Below are positions 26,985 through 35,999 of a stretch of 64,000 nt of DNA, one piece after another. A model generated the notes under the pieces. That model ran no database searches. It saw only the letters and a program-made list of their open reading frames with translations, and was not told the DNA's origin. Position 1 is the stretch's first letter, and every line of letters begins with the position of its first letter. Both the position numbers and the translations under genes were made by a program. This DNA is from Streptomyces sp. HB132 (GTDB lineage: Bacteria; Actinomycetota; Actinomycetes; Streptomycetales; Streptomycetaceae). The stretch is taken from positions 620,001-684,000 of the forward strand of contig NZ_JAFBGA010000002.1 in the NCBI RefSeq assembly GCF_016909575.1, in the 5' to 3' direction.

Positions 26985-27269
26985 ATGAAGACCATCACTC
27001 AGCGGGAGCTCGCCGCGCGCTCCAAGGCTGTGCTCGACGACGTGGAGGCGGGTGAGACGTACCACGTCACCCGAAACGGCGCCGAGATCGCGGAGGTGCG
27101 CCCGCTCAGCAGTAGGCGTCGCTTCGTCCCGGTGGAGGAACTCCAGCGGAAGTGGCGCCACGCGCCCCGGAGCGACGCCGCCCGGATGCGTACGGAAGCG
27201 GACGAATTTTTTGGCTCCGAGGACCGCATCGATATCGATGGCGACGGCAATCCGTGGGACCGCACATGA
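26985..27269 (+). CDS. Phd/YefM-family antitoxin
   Basis: The 94-residue protein starts MKTITQRELAARSKAVLDDVEAGETYHVTRNGAEIAEVRP, the classic Phd/YefM DNA-binding fold, and ends in an acidic tail (EFFGSEDRIDIDGDGNPWD) that should occupy the toxin. The ATG stop overlap (ATGA) with the next gene couples the pair. The upstream region ACAATGCATTACGCCGCGATACG is AT-rich compared with its surroundings and likely holds the self-regulated promoter. It sits next to tRNA-Ser remnant D. Confidence 0.9.
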   Translation: MKTITQRELAARSKAVLDDVEAGETYHVTRNGAEIAEVRPLSSRRRFVPVEELQRKWRHAPRSDAARMRTEADEFFGSEDRIDIDGDGNPWDRT

Positions 27270-27670
27270 CAGACAGAGTGCAGCGCGGACTCTTGGACAC
27301 GTGCGTCGTCATCGATCTGCCCCTGATCGACTCGAGCCTCCTGCCCGTGGAGGCGGCTGTCTCCTCGGTCGTCCTGGCGGAGTTGGCGCAGGGCGTGGCA
27401 ATGACGAAGGACCCGGCGGAGATGATGGCGCGAGCGCAACGCCTGGCCGACGTGGAAGCGGAATTCGCAGCCGTTCCCTTCGACCGGGAGGCTGCCCGCC
27501 GGTTCGGGACGCTGGTCGCCCTCACGGTCAAGGCGAATCGCAATCCTCGTCCCCGACGCATGGATCTGATGATCGCCGCTACCGCTGCCGCCCAGGGCCT
27601 CCCGCTCTTCACGCGGAACGCCGATGACTTCAAGGGGCTGGATCAGGGCGTCGAGGTCATCTCGGTGTGA
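27266..27670 (+). CDS. PIN-domain toxin (VapC-like)
   Basis: The 134-residue protein has the PIN acidic residues Asp11 (GLLDTCVVID), Glu39 (VVLAELAQG), Asp100 (RRMDLMIAATA) and Asp120 (TRNADDF). It is not close in sequence to the PIN toxin at 21177, and its antitoxin is of a different family, so the two pairs were acquired separately. As an RNase it would act on tRNA or other RNA when the Phd-type antitoxin is degraded. It overlaps the antitoxin gene by 4 bp. Confidence 0.9.
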   Translation: MTDRVQRGLLDTCVVIDLPLIDSSLLPVEAAVSSVVLAELAQGVAMTKDPAEMMARAQRLADVEAEFAAVPFDREAARRFGTLVALTVKANRNPRPRRMDLMIAATAAAQGLPLFTRNADDFKGLDQGVEVISV

Positions 27671-27851
27671 GTTTCCCGCTCGGTGGAGAGGGCTCGCCGT
27701 CCGCAGTGACAGTCCCGGTGATCGGGACCCTGTGAGCCGCGCAGTGGATCGGTGCCGCTCGGGGGGCCTGCTCCGCCTGGAGCTACCACCCCAAGCGTGA
27801 TGGCCGACGTACTGCGGGGTCCACCTGCTTGCGTGACCGCCAGGTCGGCGT

Positions 27852-28757
27852 TCAGGCGGTCGCGGCGGGACGTGGGCTGCCTTGGAAGACCTGACTGGTG
27901 TGCCAGGAACGATGGGCGGCGGCGATGGGGCGGACGCCCGACTGGGGGCCGATGACCGGACGGCCGGCGAGTGTGATGACGTGCTCGCGGGCGGCGGTGC
28001 TGCGGCCGACGAAGCTCTGTGAGACCAGGATGCGGTGGCCCTCGCCACGGCCCTCGCCGAGACCGAGTACGCCTTTGTCGAACAGCTTGTGGTGCAGCGA
28101 GCACAGGCACAGCCCGTTGTCGAGGTCGTCCGGTCCGTCGAACGCCCACCAGCGGACATGGGCGGCCTCAAGCCCGACCGGCACCGCGCCGATCCTGCCG
28201 TCGTACCCGCAGAAGGCGCACTGGTACTCGTAAGCCGTCAGGACCATCTCCCGCATACGCCGGTCCCGCTGCCTGCGCTTGGCCGAGACCAGTCCGGTCT
28301 CGGCCTCCTCCAGTTCCAGGCCGACGGCTTCGCACAGCTCGCCGTGGAGGGAGGGCGGGAAGTTCAGATCGAGGAGTACGCGTGTCATTCGGCCGAGCAG
28401 GGGCGGATCCCGCCGCAGCGCCGCCCGTAGCTCCGGCGTCAGCCGCCCAGCGGCGCCGGTTGCGCGCAGCTCCCTGACCCCGGTCCCGGGGCTGCCCGGA
28501 CCGCGCTCGGTGCGCACCTCCCACACGCCGTCACTCACCAGATGATGGAAGGGATAGGCGGGCGTCGTCCGGTTCCCAGGACCGTACTCGGCGAGCAGCC
28601 GCCGCAGGTCCTGCTCCACCGTGCTGTACCGCAGCTCGTCGTCGGCGTCCTGCTGGAACCGGCTGAGCGCGTACAGGAACAGCAACGGCTTGTGCGGAGC
28701 CCGCGCCCCGCTCCTGGTCCACTGCCTCAACTGCGCGGTGCGCTCGACCCAGTCCAT
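27852..28757 (-). CDS. Phosphorothioate-DNA-binding HNH restriction endonuclease (ScoMcrA/SprMcrA-like)
   Basis: This 301-residue protein matches the type IV enzymes that cut phosphorothioate-modified DNA. The N-terminal sulphur-binding domain (about residues 1-165) has HKPLLFLYALSRF, TTPAYPFHHLVSDGVWEV and GSPGTGVRELRA. The HNH domain (about 170-235) has QCAFCG, GLEAAHVRWW with His200, DLDNGLCLCSLHHKLFDKG with Asn214 and His222/223, and paired cysteines for zinc. It would restrict incoming DNA with Dnd-type sulphur marks. ATG at 28757 is set by the start of homology. A decayed copy lies at 20444-20575. Confidence 0.88.
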   Translation of the reverse strand: MDWVERTAQLRQWTRSGARAPHKPLLFLYALSRFQQDADDELRYSTVEQDLRRLLAEYGPGNRTTPAYPFHHLVSDGVWEVRTERGPGSPGTGVRELRATGAAGRLTPELRAALRRDPPLLGRMTRVLLDLNFPPSLHGELCEAVGLELEEAETGLVSAKRRQRDRRMREMVLTAYEYQCAFCGYDGRIGAVPVGLEAAHVRWWAFDGPDDLDNGLCLCSLHHKLFDKGVLGLGEGRGEGHRILVSQSFVGRSTAAREHVITLAGRPVIGPQSGVRPIAAAHRSWHTSQVFQGSPRPAATA

Positions 28758-28858
28758 GGTCGGCGATCGTAAGGGCGGCTCGTCGCCGTGCCTGGTGGCG
28801 GGGCGTGGCGCATGGCCGCAGTGACCGGCCGAACACCGAGCCACGGCACGGATCCCGG

Positions 28859-31216
28859 CTACCCGGGCATGATGCCGTGGATGCGGGAGAGGGTGAAGAC
28901 CCGTTCGTCGTCGCGCAGGTGGCACCAGGCGGACAGGTAGGGCGGGTCGAGCACGAGCTCGCTGAGGATACGTACGGTCCGGTTTCCCGAGGCGGCGACG
29001 TACTCGACCGTGATGGCTGTGCCGACGTCGACGGCATGGGCGAGCTGGCGGACATCGCTGTACGCCAGGTTCTTCGCGTACGCGGCGACGATCTCCTCGG
29101 TGTCCGTGCCGTAGGGGACCCCGGTGCCGAACGGGTCGGGAGCCGGGAGTGCCGGCGGGGCGGCCCGCAGCCTGGCGGCCAGCGTGCTCAGGTCGACGGT
29201 TACCGGAGTCATCCGAGTCACCGTCGGGACGGATCGCTGCCGCTGTCCTGTGAGTGGTGGGACTGGCACCGGGGCGGCGGCACGCCGACGCCGGGTCTTC
29301 TCGACGCGTACGGTTCCGTCGGCCCTCTCGGCGACGGGTGCGTAGCCGGCGGCCCGGAGCGCGGCGAGGGTCTTGTCGAGTGGGGTCCGGCTGACCAGCA
29401 CGGTCGGTGCCAACACGCGTAGGCCGAGGGCGGCGAGCTTTCTGTGAGTGACGAGTTCGGCGAGGAGGGCGGCTTCTTCACCATGGATCACACAGGAAGC
29501 GGGGGCGATGCGCACACGGCCGTGAGTGCGTGCGGAGTCGTTGATCAGGTACAACAGCGGCTGGGGCAGGGCGCCGACCGCGACGGCGCCCAGGTCGGCC
29601 GCGATGGCATCCGCCGTGCGGCCCGTGTCCAGGGCACGGCGAACGGTTGTGGGGCTGAACCGCCACACCGATGCCGTGCCACCGACTTCCTTGTCCGCGA
29701 CGGTGTCCAGCAGTGCGGCGAGGCGGGCGGACGGTGTGCCGGTGACAACGGCGGTGAGGTCCGCGCCGAAACAGGCTGCCCTGGTGGCTGCCGGCAGCAG
29801 CCGCTCACAGGCAGCGGCGAGCGTTTCGGCGGCTTCGGTGTCGTCGGCCCGCAGAGCGGCACCGAGGGGGGACAGGCAGCCGCGGGCGACGACCCCGAGC
29901 AGTTCCGCTTCCCGGATTGCGGTAGCGAAGGGCGTTGTGTCCTGGGGGAGTTGCTCGGCGAGCGGGCGGTGCCAGGCAACCATCGGCCCCAGTTCCGCGG
30001 GGCTGTGCACTCCCCGGTGCGCTGGGAACTCCGCTGCGGCGGCGAGGAGCCCCTCTCGGGCCTGTATACAGCCGCCGCAGGGCGGTGTTCCGGCGAGCGC
30101 GGGCAGTACCTTGCCGTCCTCGTCGCGGGCCTGGGCCGGAGTCAGCGGCAGCGTCCGCCAGGCGTGGAGAAGGGCGGTGAGCTGCTCCGCCGGTTCGCGT
30201 TCCGCCCAGGTGTCGTATCCGTCCGTTGCCGCGACCCGGTCGCCGTCCTGGGCCAGCAGCCCGGCTTCGTGCGCCGTCTCCAGAACAAGACGTACGACGA
30301 TGTCGTCGCACTGCGCCGCCTTGCTGATCCGGGACAGTTCACGTGCTCCGACCCCGCCGGACTTCAGCAGGACCGGTGGAGCAGCGGAGCACGTCGCCAG
30401 AACCGACGCGGCATGTGCGGCGAACGCCGTGGCGGCTGCCGCCGCCTCCCGGTCCACTTCCGCCGAGGTGACGGACGCCGTCCGCACGGCGGGCGGGACG
30501 GGATCGAAGGGGGCGTGCCAGCCGACTCCGCGCAGTGCGAGCGCCACCTCGGCGGGCATGCGTGTGGATCCGTACCCGGAGTACCGGTCCTGGACCAGCA
30601 GTCCCCGCTCCAGTGCCCAGTGCGCACCCGCCTCGGAGTCGGCCGACGGGGCCCTGAACGTGATCAAACGCGTCGGTGATTGAGCCTGTTCACGCTGGTG
30701 AGACGCTCGCCGCTCAAGCAGCTTCCGGGTGGACGCAGGTGCCGAAGTGATAACCGCGGCCACCCGCTCCGGATTGCTGTGGTGTTCCAGCAAGGCGGTC
30801 AGCCGATGCTTCTTGGTGGTGCCGGGCGACGGGATGCCCAGGGCCACCAGCATGCGGCGCAGTTCCTCGGAGGTCGTGTCCGCCAGTAGCCGGGTGAGCG
30901 GAGCGTCCAGCCCCAGCGGCGAGTCCCACGCCTGCCGCAACGGCGCCGCCATGCGCAGCAGCCCTTCGCCGTCCGGCCAGACGAGTGCGCGGTCGGCCAG
31001 CGCCTCCAAGGCCGCGTCCAGCCAGCGAGTGCTCTCCGTTCCGGTCGCATCCAGCAGATCGGCCAGGGCGGCACATGGAACGGGCCCCGATGCCGCCAGT
31101 GCCTCGGCTACCTGCAGGTGTGGCAGCGCGAGTCCGGGCAGCACCGGGGCCACCGACGCCGGGCGCTGAAGGCGGTCCGCGAGTTCGCCGAACGATCGTG
31201 GTTCCGGCGGTGACAC
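28859..31216 (-). CDS. Helicase-associated-domain protein (XPB/Ssl2 N-terminal-like) with C-terminal WYL-like region
   Basis: The 785-residue product is an actinobacterial protein with an N-terminal helical part (FGELADRLQRPASVAPVLP), a SAP-like motif (EELRRMLVALGIPSPGTTKKHRLTALLEHH), a central Helicase_C_3/XPB-like domain, and a C-terminal WYL-like end (ITVEYVAASGNRTVRILSELVL). It has no ATPase motifs, so it is not a helicase itself. Coding similarity continues upstream of the GTG at 31216 to about 31290, but without ATG, GTG or TTG, so the original start seems lost. It follows the HNH gene on the same strand. The role is unknown; a DNA-transaction or defence role is only suggested by its context. 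Confidence 0.75.
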   Translation of the reverse strand: MSPPEPRSFGELADRLQRPASVAPVLPGLALPHLQVAEALAASGPVPCAALADLLDATGTESTRWLDAALEALADRALVWPDGEGLLRMAAPLRQAWDSPLGLDAPLTRLLADTTSEELRRMLVALGIPSPGTTKKHRLTALLEHHSNPERVAAVITSAPASTRKLLERRASHQREQAQSPTRLITFRAPSADSEAGAHWALERGLLVQDRYSGYGSTRMPAEVALALRGVGWHAPFDPVPPAVRTASVTSAEVDREAAAAATAFAAHAASVLATCSAAPPVLLKSGGVGARELSRISKAAQCDDIVVRLVLETAHEAGLLAQDGDRVAATDGYDTWAEREPAEQLTALLHAWRTLPLTPAQARDEDGKVLPALAGTPPCGGCIQAREGLLAAAAEFPAHRGVHSPAELGPMVAWHRPLAEQLPQDTTPFATAIREAELLGVVARGCLSPLGAALRADDTEAAETLAAACERLLPAATRAACFGADLTAVVTGTPSARLAALLDTVADKEVGGTASVWRFSPTTVRRALDTGRTADAIAADLGAVAVGALPQPLLYLINDSARTHGRVRIAPASCVIHGEEAALLAELVTHRKLAALGLRVLAPTVLVSRTPLDKTLAALRAAGYAPVAERADGTVRVEKTRRRRAAAPVPVPPLTGQRQRSVPTVTRMTPVTVDLSTLAARLRAAPPALPAPDPFGTGVPYGTDTEEIVAAYAKNLAYSDVRQLAHAVDVGTAITVEYVAASGNRTVRILSELVLDPPYLSAWCHLRDDERVFTLSRIHGIMPG

Positions 31217-31501
31217 GGCATCCGGGCGAGCTGCCAGGACCCGCTCGAGCCGGTCGACTTCCAGATCACTCAGCCACGTGGCCAGAGTTGATCCGCTGGG
31301 CTTGCCGATGGGGACACCTCACAGAGACGAGTGCCGGTGGTCTCCGACCGGAATCGGTCCTGCACAAAGCCAGAATGGCGGATCGCGGGGGACGCCTGCG
31401 TCCTGAGTCGGCAGAAACCCGCTTCTGAGTGAAGGCGATGTCCTGTGACCCGACCCGGCGACGGCAAGTCGACGCAATGAAATGTCTCTTATGTCGGAAA
31501 G

Positions 31502-31589
31502 GAATGAGACTAGAACTGAGACCAGCAACGTCGAAGGGCCCCACCGCAAGCGGTGGGGCCCTTCGACGTATTGCCCGGTGAGAGCAATG
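31502..31589 (-). terminator. tRNA-Ser terminator with adjoining arm repeats (array right end, E)
   Basis: 31502-31525 carries two arm repeats (one TGAGACTAG, one TGAGACCAG, separated by AAC). 31528-31569 is the terminator hairpin of the intact tRNA, CGTCGAAGGGCCCCACCGC with GCGGTGGGGCCCTTCGACG. The same hairpin accompanies each partial copy to the left, which shows that the duplicated unit includes sequence beyond the tRNA end. Confidence 0.85.
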
Positions 31590-31677
31590 GCGGAGGATAC
31601 GAGATTCGAACTCGTGAGGGGTTGCCCCCAACACGCTTTCCAAGCGTGCGCCCTAGGCCACTAGGCGAATCCTCCGC
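31590..31677 (-). tRNA. tRNA-Ser(GGA)
   Basis: Read on the minus strand the 88-nt gene gives a GCGGAGGAT/ATCCTCCGC acceptor stem, a D arm, an anticodon stem CACGC/GCGTG with loop TTGGAAA (anticodon GGA, reading UCC), a long variable arm as in class II tRNAs, and the T loop TTCGAAT. CCA is not encoded. It is the only complete copy; four partial copies of its 3' half lie to the left at 14315, 20656, 21745 and 26648. Confidence 0.96.
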
Positions 31678-31811
31678 GGCAAACAATACAAGACGTTGGA
31701 GGGTGCTCGCGAACACGTTCCCCGGAGATCGTTCCGGACCGTCCTCCGGGAGGGGTGGGGTGGGGGAGCGGGTGGACGGCAGGGGGATGGGATCGGCTAA
31801 GGTGGGCGTCA

Positions 31812-31896
31812 GCCCCTCACGTGGCGCTATCTGACTGAACTCCCCCAGGGCCGGAAGGCAGCAAGGGTAGGTTGGCTCTGGCGGGTGCGTGGGGGG
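31812..31896 (+). ncRNA. ffs: Signal recognition particle RNA (small bacterial type)
   Basis: The stretch contains the universal SRP domain IV core, CCCCCAGGGCCGGAAGGCAG followed by CAAGGGTAGG, in the right order. Outer segments CCCCTCACG and CGTGGGGGG can pair to close the hairpin. The RNA guides Ffh-bound ribosomes to the membrane. Edges are estimated from the pairing. It lies between tRNA-Ser and dnaX, as in other Streptomyces. Confidence 0.93.
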
Positions 31897-31983
31897 CCCT
31901 TGCGTGTCCGGGGTGTGGTCTCCCGCCGGGCGCCCGGTCCGGGGCGGGACCAGTTGTCGGTGCGCCCCGATAACCTCGTATGT

Positions 31984-34236
31984 GTGTCGTCCCTTGCGCT
32001 GTACCGCCGCTATCGCCCCGAGTCCTTCGCCGAGGTCATCGGTCAGGAGCATGTCACTGACCCGTTGCAGCAGGCCCTGCGGAACAACCGGGTCAATCAC
32101 GCGTACCTCTTCAGTGGGCCACGCGGCTGCGGAAAGACGACCAGCGCGCGCATCCTCGCCCGCTGCCTGAACTGCGAGCAGGGCCCCACACCCACACCCT
32201 GCGGGGAGTGCCAGTCCTGCCAGGACCTCGCGCGCAACGGGCCCGGTTCGATCGACGTGATCGAGATCGACGCCGCGTCGCACGGGGGCGTGGACGACGC
32301 CCGTGACCTGCGGGAGAAGGCTTTCTTCGGGCCCGCGTCGAGTCGGTACAAGATCTACATCATCGACGAGGCGCACATGGTCACCCCGGCAGGGTTCAAC
32401 GCCCTGCTGAAGGTGGTCGAGGAGCCGCCGGAGCATCTCAAGTTCATCTTCGCGACCACCGAGCCCGAGAAGGTCATCGGCACGATCCGGTCGCGTACGC
32501 ACCACTACCCCTTCCGGCTGGTTCCGCCCGGGACGCTGCGCGGGTACCTCGCCGAGGTGTGCGGCAAGGAGAACAGCGCCGTCGAGGACGGTGTGCTTCC
32601 GCTCGTGGTGCGCGCCGGCGCGGGATCCGTGCGTGACTCGATGTCCGTCATGGACCAGCTGCTGGCCGGCGCCGGCGACGACGGTGTGACATACGCCATG
32701 GCGACCTCGCTCCTCGGCTATACGGACGGGTCCCTGCTGGACTCCGTCGTGGACGCCTTCGCGGCGGGTGACGGGGCGGCGGCCTTCGAGGTCGTGGACC
32801 GGGTGGTCGAGGGCGGCAACGACCCCCGGCGCTTCGTCGCGGACCTGCTCGAGCGGCTGCGTGACCTGGTGATCCTGGCCGCCGTGCCGGATGCCGGGGA
32901 CAAGGGGCTGATCGACGCCCCCGCCGACGTGGTGGAACGGATGCAGGCCCAGGCGTCCGTCTTCGGCGCCGCGGAGCTGAGTCGCGCGGCCGATCTGGTC
33001 AACGAAGGGCTCACCGAGATGCGCGGGGCGACCTCGCCCCGGCTCCAGGTGGAGCTGATCTGTGCCCGGGTGCTGCTGCCCGCCGCCTTCGACGACGAGC
33101 GTTCGCTCCAGGCCCGGCTGGACCGGCTGGAGCGCGGCGCGTCCTTCGCCGCGGCCGGGCCCGGCCCCGCCCTGGGGTACGCACCGGGGCGGGAGGCCCA
33201 CGGAGCGGGTGTCGGGATGCCCGCCGTAAGCGCGGGAGGTGCCGGAGGCCCCGCCGCGGCCCGGGCTGCGGAGGCGGCTGCTGCCCCCGAGTACCAGCAG
33301 TCCCAGCCGGCCGCACCGCAGGAAGCCCCCCGGGCCCAGCAGCCGCAGGCCCATGCCCAGCCCCCCCAGCCTCAAGGCCGGCAGGCCCAGCCCCAAGCCC
33401 ATCAACCCCAGGCGCCCGTAGGCCAGCGCCCCGGGGCCTGGCCCTCGGCGGCCGGTGCCGGGAGTGGCGCGGGCGGTGCGGGCGGTGCGGAACCGGCGCG
33501 GAGGCCCGGTGGCTGGCCGACCGCCTCCGCACCCGGTGGCGGCGTGCCGCAGGCTCCCGTGCCTGCGGCCGCCCCTGTCCCGGCTGCCCCGGCTCCCGCC
33601 GCTCAGGCACCCGCGGCCGGCGGTCAGGACATGGTGCAGGGCGCCGCCCAGGTGAGGAACATGTGGCCGGACATCCTCGACGCCGTGAAGAACCGCCGGC
33701 GGTTCACCTGGATCCTCCTCAGCCAGAACGCCCAGGTCACCGGCTTCGACGGCAGCACCCTGCAGATCGGCTTCCTCAACGCCGGGGCTCGCGACACCTT
33801 CTCGAGCAGTGGCAGCGAGGAGGTGCTCAAGCAGGCTCTCGCCGAGCAGTTCAACGCCAAGTGGCGGGTCGACGCGGTCGTCGACCCGTCGGGCGGTGGC
33901 GGACAGCCCCCGCAGGGCGGCGGGGGCGGCGGCCGGCCTCCTGCCGCCCCGTACCAGCCTCCGCCCGCGCCGCCGGCTCCGTCGTACGAGTCCCGGCAGC
34001 CCGCCCCCGCGCAGCAGACTCCGCCGCCCGCGCAGCAGCCCCCGCAGCAGCAGCCCGGGCGGCCCGAGCCGTCCTCCTACGACCGGGCGGCCCCCGAGCC
34101 GCCTCGGTCGGTCGCGCCCGAGGACGACACCGCCGAGGCGGATGATCCCGATCTGGTCGACTCCGCGCTCTCCGGGCACGACCTGATCGTCCGGGAGCTG
34201 GGCGCCACGGTCGTCGAGGAGTTCACCAACGAGTAG
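31984..34236 (+). CDS. dnaX: DNA polymerase III subunit gamma/tau
   Basis: The 750-residue protein has the AAA+ clamp-loader core: LALYRRYRPESFAEVIGQ, Walker A GPRGCGKTT (residues 45-53), zinc cysteines from Cys61 to Cys79 (CLNCEQG, CGECQSC), IYIIDEAHM and the sensor FATTEPEKVIGTIRSR. A long Pro/Gln/Ala-rich linker (about 390-550) and a C-terminal tau-like domain follow, then another low-complexity stretch. It loads the sliding clamp at replication forks. The start GTG gives the conserved SSLALYRRY N-terminus. No frameshift signal for a short form was evident. Confidence 0.96.
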   Translation: MSSLALYRRYRPESFAEVIGQEHVTDPLQQALRNNRVNHAYLFSGPRGCGKTTSARILARCLNCEQGPTPTPCGECQSCQDLARNGPGSIDVIEIDAASHGGVDDARDLREKAFFGPASSRYKIYIIDEAHMVTPAGFNALLKVVEEPPEHLKFIFATTEPEKVIGTIRSRTHHYPFRLVPPGTLRGYLAEVCGKENSAVEDGVLPLVVRAGAGSVRDSMSVMDQLLAGAGDDGVTYAMATSLLGYTDGSLLDSVVDAFAAGDGAAAFEVVDRVVEGGNDPRRFVADLLERLRDLVILAAVPDAGDKGLIDAPADVVERMQAQASVFGAAELSRAADLVNEGLTEMRGATSPRLQVELICARVLLPAAFDDERSLQARLDRLERGASFAAAGPGPALGYAPGREAHGAGVGMPAVSAGGAGGPAAARAAEAAAAPEYQQSQPAAPQEAPRAQQPQAHAQPPQPQGRQAQPQAHQPQAPVGQRPGAWPSAAGAGSGAGGAGGAEPARRPGGWPTASAPGGGVPQAPVPAAAPVPAAPAPAAQAPAAGGQDMVQGAAQVRNMWPDILDAVKNRRRFTWILLSQNAQVTGFDGSTLQIGFLNAGARDTFSSSGSEEVLKQALAEQFNAKWRVDAVVDPSGGGGQPPQGGGGGGRPPAAPYQPPPAPPAPSYESRQPAPAQQTPPPAQQPPQQQPGRPEPSSYDRAAPEPPRSVAPEDDTAEADDPDLVDSALSGHDLIVRELGATVVEEFTNE

Positions 34237-34410
34237 CGGGCCACCGGCCCGCTGACGGGGCGCGGCACAGAGCGGTGGGTGTCCGGGCCACCGGCGGATG
34301 GCGGGTCGACGACGAGGAGCGGACTCCGCGACCCCGGATCCCGGTCCACGGGCTGTCCGCGGACCGGCGCCCGTCGAGACCCCCGGCCCCCGGCGGCTAG
34401 GCTGCACCCC

Positions 34411-35664
<1,254 letters not shown>

Positions 35665-35679
35665 AACCTCTTCGTCCCC

Positions 35680-35710
35680 GTGCCCGGCCCTCCAGGGAGG
35701 TGCCGGGCAC
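35680..35710 (+). terminator. Hairpin after purD
   Basis: GTGCCCGGC and GCCGGGCAC pair around a 13-base loop, 16 bp after the purD stop codon. The rest of the 335-bp gap up to 36000 holds no gene I can recognise. Confidence 0.6.
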
Positions 35711-35999
35711 AGGCGTGTCCGGCACCTCCGCGTACGCAGGGCGTGCGGGTTCTGCCCGTGCACCCGTCCGGGGCCGCGGTATCACTGAACCGGTGGGCGC
35801 AGACTCGTCAGCAGCTTTGCCCAAAGCCATTCCATCGGGTGACGGCTCGGCCATCCGGATGACGCCCGCCGAGGCCCCAACTAGGGTGCGGCGCAGGCAT
35901 TCCGGCACTTGGCTCACCGGCATTGCGATGTCGGTGGCGGGTGCCACAGTGGGGGAGTGACCAACACCGTCGCGGGGGCAGAGGGGGTGACGTCCAGTC

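Noticed and set aside
28805..29422. A 205-codon plus-strand frame opposite the helicase-associated gene
   Set aside because: Antisense shadow of the helicase-associated gene, with no start signal or domain.
14257..31677. A classical integrative conjugative element or prophage
   Set aside because: No integrase, replication, transfer or phage structural gene is present; only att-like repeats and small cargo remain.
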